A DNA stretch of 64,000 nucleotides from Tractidigestivibacter scatoligenes (lineage in GTDB: Bacteria; Actinomycetota; Coriobacteriia; Coriobacteriales; Atopobiaceae). The position numbers were made by a program, and so were the translations under genes. The stretch is from contig NZ_LOJF01000009.1 of NCBI RefSeq assembly GCF_001494635.1, positions 124,001 through 188,000 on the forward strand. The letters are read 5' to 3'. Below the pieces are notes generated by a model, which made no database searches, was not told where the DNA came from, and worked only from the letters and a program-made list of their open reading frames with translations. Below are positions 60,444 through 64,000 of this stretch, piece after piece. Numbering within the stretch: position 1 is the first letter of the stretch; each line of letters starts with the position of its first letter.

Positions 60444-63200
60444 CTAGGCGACCTTAGCAGGACCGCCGTTGGAGTTGATCTTTGCCTGTGCGGCCGCAAG
60501 GCGGGCGATGGGCACGCGGTACGGCGAGCAGGACACGTAGTCGAGACCGAGGTCATAGTAGACCTGGATGGACTCGGGGTCGCCACCGGTCTCGCCGCAG
60601 ACGCCGCAGACGATGTCCGGGTTGGCCTTGTGGCCACCCTCGACGCCCATCTGAACGAGCTTGGCGACGCCGGGGTCGACGGTCGCGAACGGGTTGCGCT
60701 TGACGATCTTCTTGTCGAGGTAGAGCGGCATGAACGCGGACTCGACGTCGTCACGGGAGAACCCGAGGCAAGTCTGGGTGAGGTCGTTGGTGCCGAAGGA
60801 GAAGAAGTCGGCGTGCTTGCCAATCTCGTCGGCGGTGATGGCAGCGCGAGGAAGCTCGATCATAGTGCCGATGGGGATCTCGAGCTTGACGCCCGTCTCC
60901 TCCTCGACCTCCTTCAGGGTCTTCTCGACGCCGGCGCGGACGAGCTCGATCTCGGACTCGAAGGCAACGAGCGGGATCATGATCTCGGGCTTGGGGTCGA
61001 AGCCCTCCTTCTTGAGCTCGGCAGCGGCCCCCGCGATGGCACGGACCTGCATGACGTTGAGCTCGGGGTAGACGATACCCAGGCGGCAGCCACGAAGACC
61101 GAGCATGGGGTTGGCCTCCTGGAAGGAGTCGAGCTTGGCAAGCAGGGCGCGCTTCTCGGTGCAGTCCTTGCCGGCGCACTCCTCCTTGGTGATCTCGACC
61201 TCAAGGTCGCGCGGGTTGTCGAGGAACTCGTGCAGAGGGGGATCGAGCAGGCGCACGATGACGGTCTTGCCGTCCATGGCCTTGAACATGCCAAGGAAGT
61301 CACCCTTCTGGGCCTCACCCAGCTTCTTGAGGGACTCCTGCTTGACGTCGTCGGACTCGGCGAGAATGAAGTTCTGGATGAGCTGCTTGCGCTCGCCCAG
61401 GAACATGTGCTCGGTGCGGTCCAGGCCAATGCCCTCGGCGCCGTTGTCGGCGGAGAGCTGCGCGTCGGCGGGGTTGTCGGCGTTGGCGCGAACGCCAATC
61501 ACGCGGCCGCGGGCAGGATCCTTGCGGACCTCGTCTGCCCAGTCGAGGATGGTCTCGAGGTCGCCGCCAAGCTGCGGACGAACCAGGGGCACCTCGCCCA
61601 GGATGACGTCACCCGTGGTGCCGTCGATGGAGATGATGTCACCCTCGTGGAGGACAACGTCGGTGCCGGCAACCTTGCACTCCTTGTTGGGAGCGTCGAT
61701 GTGGAGCGCCTCGACGCCGCAGACGCAGGGGGCGCCCATGCCACGGGCGATAACGGCCGCGTGGGACGTCTTGCCGCCGTGAGAGGTGAGGATGCCCTCA
61801 GCAGCAACCATGCCCTTAAGGTCGTCGGGCGTGGTCTCCCAACGCACGAGGATGGAGGGCTTGCCGGCCTCCTTGAAGGCCTCGGCGTCAGCGGACGAGA
61901 ATACCACGGCACCGGTAGCAGCACCGGGGGAGGCGTTCAGGCCCTTGGCGAGGACCTCGTACTTGGCCTTAGGGTCGAACTGCGGGTGCAGGAGCTGGTC
62001 GAGCTGCTCGGGGGCAACGCGCATGACGGCGGTCTCCCTGGAGATGCGACCCTCCTCGTACATCTGGATGGCAACCTTGAGCGCAGAGAGAGCGGTACGC
62101 TTGCCCACGCGGGTCTGGAGCATCCAGAGCTTGCCCTCCTGGATGGTGAACTCGAGGTCCATCATGTCAGCGTAGTGATCCTCGAGAATCTCGAAGACGT
62201 GGTAGAGCTCCTTGCCAGCCTCCTCGAGGCCAGGGGTCTTGGGAAGGTCGGAGATGGGCTCGGTGTTGCGGATGCCGGCCACGACGTCCTCGCCCTGAGC
62301 GTTGACCAGGAAGTCGCCGTAGCGCTCATTGGTGCCGTCGGCGGGGTTGCGCGTGAACGCGACGCCAGTGGCCGAGGTGTCACCCATGTTGCCGAAGACC
62401 ATGCACTGGACGTTGACAGCGGTGCCCAGGTCATCGGGGATCTTGTTCTGCTTGCGATACAGGATGGCACGCGGGGTGTTCCAGGATCCGAAGACCGCCT
62501 GCTCGGCAAGGCGCAGCTGGAGGTACGGGTCGTGCGGGAACACAGGCTTGCCGTCGACGACGACCTCGGGGTACTTCTCGGGGTCGACGTTGTCGGAGAA
62601 GATCTGCTTGAAGGTAACGACGAGGTCCTTGAGGTCGTCAGCGTTGAGCTCGGTGTCGAGCTTCACGCCGCGCTCGGCCTTCTTAGCGTTGATGGCATCC
62701 TCGAAGAGCTGGCCATCGACGCCCATGACGACGTCCGAGAACATCTGGACGAAGCGGCGGTAGGAGTCGTAGCCAAAGCGGGGGTTGCCGGTCTTCTTGA
62801 TGAGGCCCTGGACGGAGTCGTCGTTGAGACCGAGGTTCAGGACCGTGTCCATCATGCCGGGCATGGAGAAGGGGGCACCGGAGCGGACGGAGACGAGCAG
62901 CGGATCGTCCTTGTCGCCGAGCTTCTTGCCCATGCGCTTCTCGAGGTCCTTGCGGTAGACGTCGATCTCGTCGAGGACGCCGTCGGGCCAGACGTTACCA
63001 GCGGACGAGTAAGCGACGCAGGTCTGGCAGGTGATGGAGAATCCCGGAGGAACGGGAAGGCCGATGTTGGCCATCTCCGCCAGGTTGGCGCCCTTGCCGC
63101 CGGTGATCCACTTCGCCTCGTCGACGGTAGCGCCGGCAACTTCGGTCACGTTGTTGCCGTTCTCGTCCTTTCCGAAGCGGTACACGTGCTTCTCAGACAT
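60444..63200 (-). CDS. ppdK: Pyruvate, phosphate dikinase
   Basis: Interconverts pyruvate, ATP and phosphate with phosphoenolpyruvate, AMP and pyrophosphate, an ancestral route of PEP metabolism in anaerobes. Nucleotide-binding ITGGKGANLAEMAN is at the N-terminus, the phosphohistidine loop TSHGGKTSHAAVIARGMG is central, and the PEP-binding half ends in VCGVCGETGGDPESI. 918 residues, normal length. GGGGAGTGAA precedes ATG 63200. It is preceded by a truncated PPDK regulatory protein gene. Confidence 0.97.
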   Translation of the reverse strand: MSEKHVYRFGKDENGNNVTEVAGATVDEAKWITGGKGANLAEMANIGLPVPPGFSITCQTCVAYSSAGNVWPDGVLDEIDVYRKDLEKRMGKKLGDKDDPLLVSVRSGAPFSMPGMMDTVLNLGLNDDSVQGLIKKTGNPRFGYDSYRRFVQMFSDVVMGVDGQLFEDAINAKKAERGVKLDTELNADDLKDLVVTFKQIFSDNVDPEKYPEVVVDGKPVFPHDPYLQLRLAEQAVFGSWNTPRAILYRKQNKIPDDLGTAVNVQCMVFGNMGDTSATGVAFTRNPADGTNERYGDFLVNAQGEDVVAGIRNTEPISDLPKTPGLEEAGKELYHVFEILEDHYADMMDLEFTIQEGKLWMLQTRVGKRTALSALKVAIQMYEEGRISRETAVMRVAPEQLDQLLHPQFDPKAKYEVLAKGLNASPGAATGAVVFSSADAEAFKEAGKPSILVRWETTPDDLKGMVAAEGILTSHGGKTSHAAVIARGMGAPCVCGVEALHIDAPNKECKVAGTDVVLHEGDIISIDGTTGDVILGEVPLVRPQLGGDLETILDWADEVRKDPARGRVIGVRANADNPADAQLSADNGAEGIGLDRTEHMFLGERKQLIQNFILAESDDVKQESLKKLGEAQKGDFLGMFKAMDGKTVIVRLLDPPLHEFLDNPRDLEVEITKEECAGKDCTEKRALLAKLDSFQEANPMLGLRGCRLGIVYPELNVMQVRAIAGAAAELKKEGFDPKPEIMIPLVAFESEIELVRAGVEKTLKEVEEETGVKLEIPIGTMIELPRAAITADEIGKHADFFSFGTNDLTQTCLGFSRDDVESAFMPLYLDKKIVKRNPFATVDPGVAKLVQMGVEGGHKANPDIVCGVCGETGGDPESIQVYYDLGLDYVSCSPYRVPIARLAAAQAKINSNGGPAKVA

Positions 63201-63370
63201 TTCACTCCCCTGTTCGAACAACCTGACACGCCTTTCAGCGCGCACTCACATCGCGGCGCCAGGTTCAGGGCACCGCAACGCCCAATTCTAGACAGACCCA
63301 ATTATGGAAGATGCCAAAATCAAGCACCAACCGGTAGACGGAAAAATACGCCGGCGAACGTAACAAAATT

Positions 63371-63394
63371 GGGGCCAGACGTGAGTCTGGCCCC
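63371..63394 (-). terminator. Terminator after the PPDK-regulator gene
   Basis: Minus-strand perfect stem GGGGCCAGAC/GTCTGGCCCC with 4-nt loop, followed by AATTTTG, starting about 30 bp past the stop. It separates the regulator from ppdK. Confidence 0.88.
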
Positions 63395-63423
63395 CTGAAC
63401 GGACTAAAAATTGAACCTATGAG

Positions 63424-63828
63424 CTACTCGTTGCCAGCCGGATGCTCGGAGTAGGTAGCGCCAATGGCGTGGCTCGGCTCCTCACCGGTGAGCGTGGAGA
63501 TGACCGTGACGGCAGGCCCAAGCAGGTCGATGGAGGGAATGCCCCTCCTGTCAAGCTCGCGGCGAATCTCGCGGCGAAGCTGGCCGTTGGCAAACGTGTG
63601 GAAAACGGCGCTCGGCCTGTCCGGGTCAAAGTTCTTGTCGAAGTAGTCTCGGACCTGCTCGACGCTCTCGACACCAGACACGCGAATGATCTCGACTGAT
63701 CCGTCACCGAACTGTGCGGCGGCAGCCTCCACAACGGCCTTGGCAGTCTCGCCGCGTGCGTCGGAGAGCACGTAGATGGCAGGGACAACATGGCCGAAGA
63801 CGTCGTCGTCCAGATCAAGTTTCCTCAT
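63424..63828 (-). CDS. N-terminal-half PPDK/PEP-synthase regulatory protein (kinase/pyrophosphorylase family)
   Basis: A 134-residue protein. IYVLSDARGETAKAVVEAAAAQF and GIPSIDLLGPAVTVISTLTGEEPSH match the N-terminal half of the PPDK regulatory protein family (PpsR/RP1, DUF299). Full-length members are about 270 residues and carry a P-loop in the C-terminal half; here the chain stops at AGNE and a terminator follows, so no kinase P-loop is encoded. It may be a genuine short form or a truncated relic. GGGAGG precedes ATG 63828. Location before ppdK supports a regulatory role. Confidence 0.7.
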   Translation of the reverse strand: MRKLDLDDDVFGHVVPAIYVLSDARGETAKAVVEAAAAQFGDGSVEIIRVSGVESVEQVRDYFDKNFDPDRPSAVFHTFANGQLRREIRRELDRRGIPSIDLLGPAVTVISTLTGEEPSHAIGATYSEHPAGNE

Positions 63829-63891
63829 AGTCAATCCTCCCAAGTGACGCAATCGTGCGGGGACGTTGCTGCAAGTGTAACCGCTCTTGCC

Positions 63892-64000
63892 CTACTTTCG
63901 CTTCGAAAGTACACCAATATCGGCGACGTCACCAAAGACGCCAGCGAAACGGTTGAGAAGTCGCAACCTATTGTCCCTCACCGAGGCGTCTGGATCCATG
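63892..64000 (-). CDS. glyS: Glycyl-tRNA synthetase beta subunit, C-terminal end (partial)
   Basis: About 36 codons to the stop at 63892, read in from the right edge. The peptide has RDNRLRLLNRFAGVFG then DVADIG, resembling the C-terminus of GlyS (family pattern RxNRLALLxxL). Order glyS, PPDK regulator, ppdK is known from other anaerobes. Assignment rests on a short segment. Confidence 0.6.
   Translation of the reverse strand, partial: MDPDASVRDNRLRLLNRFAGVFGDVADIGVLSKRK

Noticed and set aside
60441-63398. 985-residue plus-strand open frame across ppdK
   Set aside because: It is antisense to a complete, perfectly matching ppdK and reads as low-complexity Val/Leu/Glu/Asp repeats, the usual reverse-strand artefact of high-GC codon use.

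Overview
The window looks like chromosomal DNA of a high-GC, Gram-positive anaerobe of the Coriobacteriia, with an Olsenella/Atopobium-like gene order as the closest fit. This is inferred from gene neighbourhoods and protein character, not from a database search. Nearly everything is on the minus strand. The core runs carry conserved gene orders, and many genes overlap by ATGA or GTGA.

Layout. (1) 1-9903: a compact housekeeping operon, read right to left: M50 protease, scpA (frameshifted), scpB, rluB, a histidine phosphatase, cmk, plsC, ispH, a DUF512 radical-SAM-like protein, der and plsY (cut by the window edge). (2) 9896-12367: an ABC-F ATPase and a VOC/glyoxalase-fold protein. (3) 12488-34647: the accessory heart of the window. 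A streamlined type VII (WXG100/ESX-like) secretion locus encodes an FHA-bearing EssC motor, a YukD/EsaB ubiquitin-like protein, a canonical WXG100 protein, three related small or large secreted-type proteins and a DUF4176 protein. It is followed by a PP2C phosphatase and six tandem paralogous Hanks-type Ser/Thr kinases. All six kinases share an N-terminal PWPxW motif, an intact catalytic core and a linker motif NW-x-(D/E)-x(3)-(A/E)-T-(I/V). Their C-terminal modules are completely different: membrane helices, lipoyl-like plus DnaJ-C-like, EIIA-like, or RCC1-like sensors. (4) 34796-39407: tRNA-Val, tRNA-Met/Ile2 and tRNA-Ala with their own promoters and terminators, an OatA-type acyltransferase, a small membrane protein, and an alpha/beta hydrolase flanked by direct copies of an intergenic repeat. 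(5) 39408-51106: an alpha-hydroxy-acid dehydrogenase, then the classical run rpsB-tsf-pyrH-frr-uppS-cdsA-dxr-rseP-ispG-proS. (6) 51168-58119: rplS-rnhB-yraN-comM-dprA-trmFO-xerC. (7) 58186-64000: a DUF6273 membrane-anchored protein, dgt, ppdK, an isolated N-terminal half of a PPDK regulatory protein, and the 3' end of glyS.

How it fits together. The core genes cover undecaprenyl phosphate, isoprenoid and phospholipid synthesis (ispH, ispG, dxr, uppS, cdsA, plsC, plsY), translation, chromosome segregation (scpAB) and natural transformation/recombination (dprA, comM). The most original content is the kinase/phosphatase array attached to the type VII locus. My reading, which is inference, is a threonine-phosphorylation circuit in which several sensor kinases feed one FHA-gated secretion motor and one PP2C phosphatase resets it, by analogy with PpkA/PppA/Fha control of type VI secretion.

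Stretches over 300 bp without a gene: 37802-38118 (tRNA-Ala promoter, repeat copy A) and 38956-39407 (terminator, repeat copies B and C, a long inverted repeat). I saw no rRNA, CRISPR array, insertion sequence or prophage gene.
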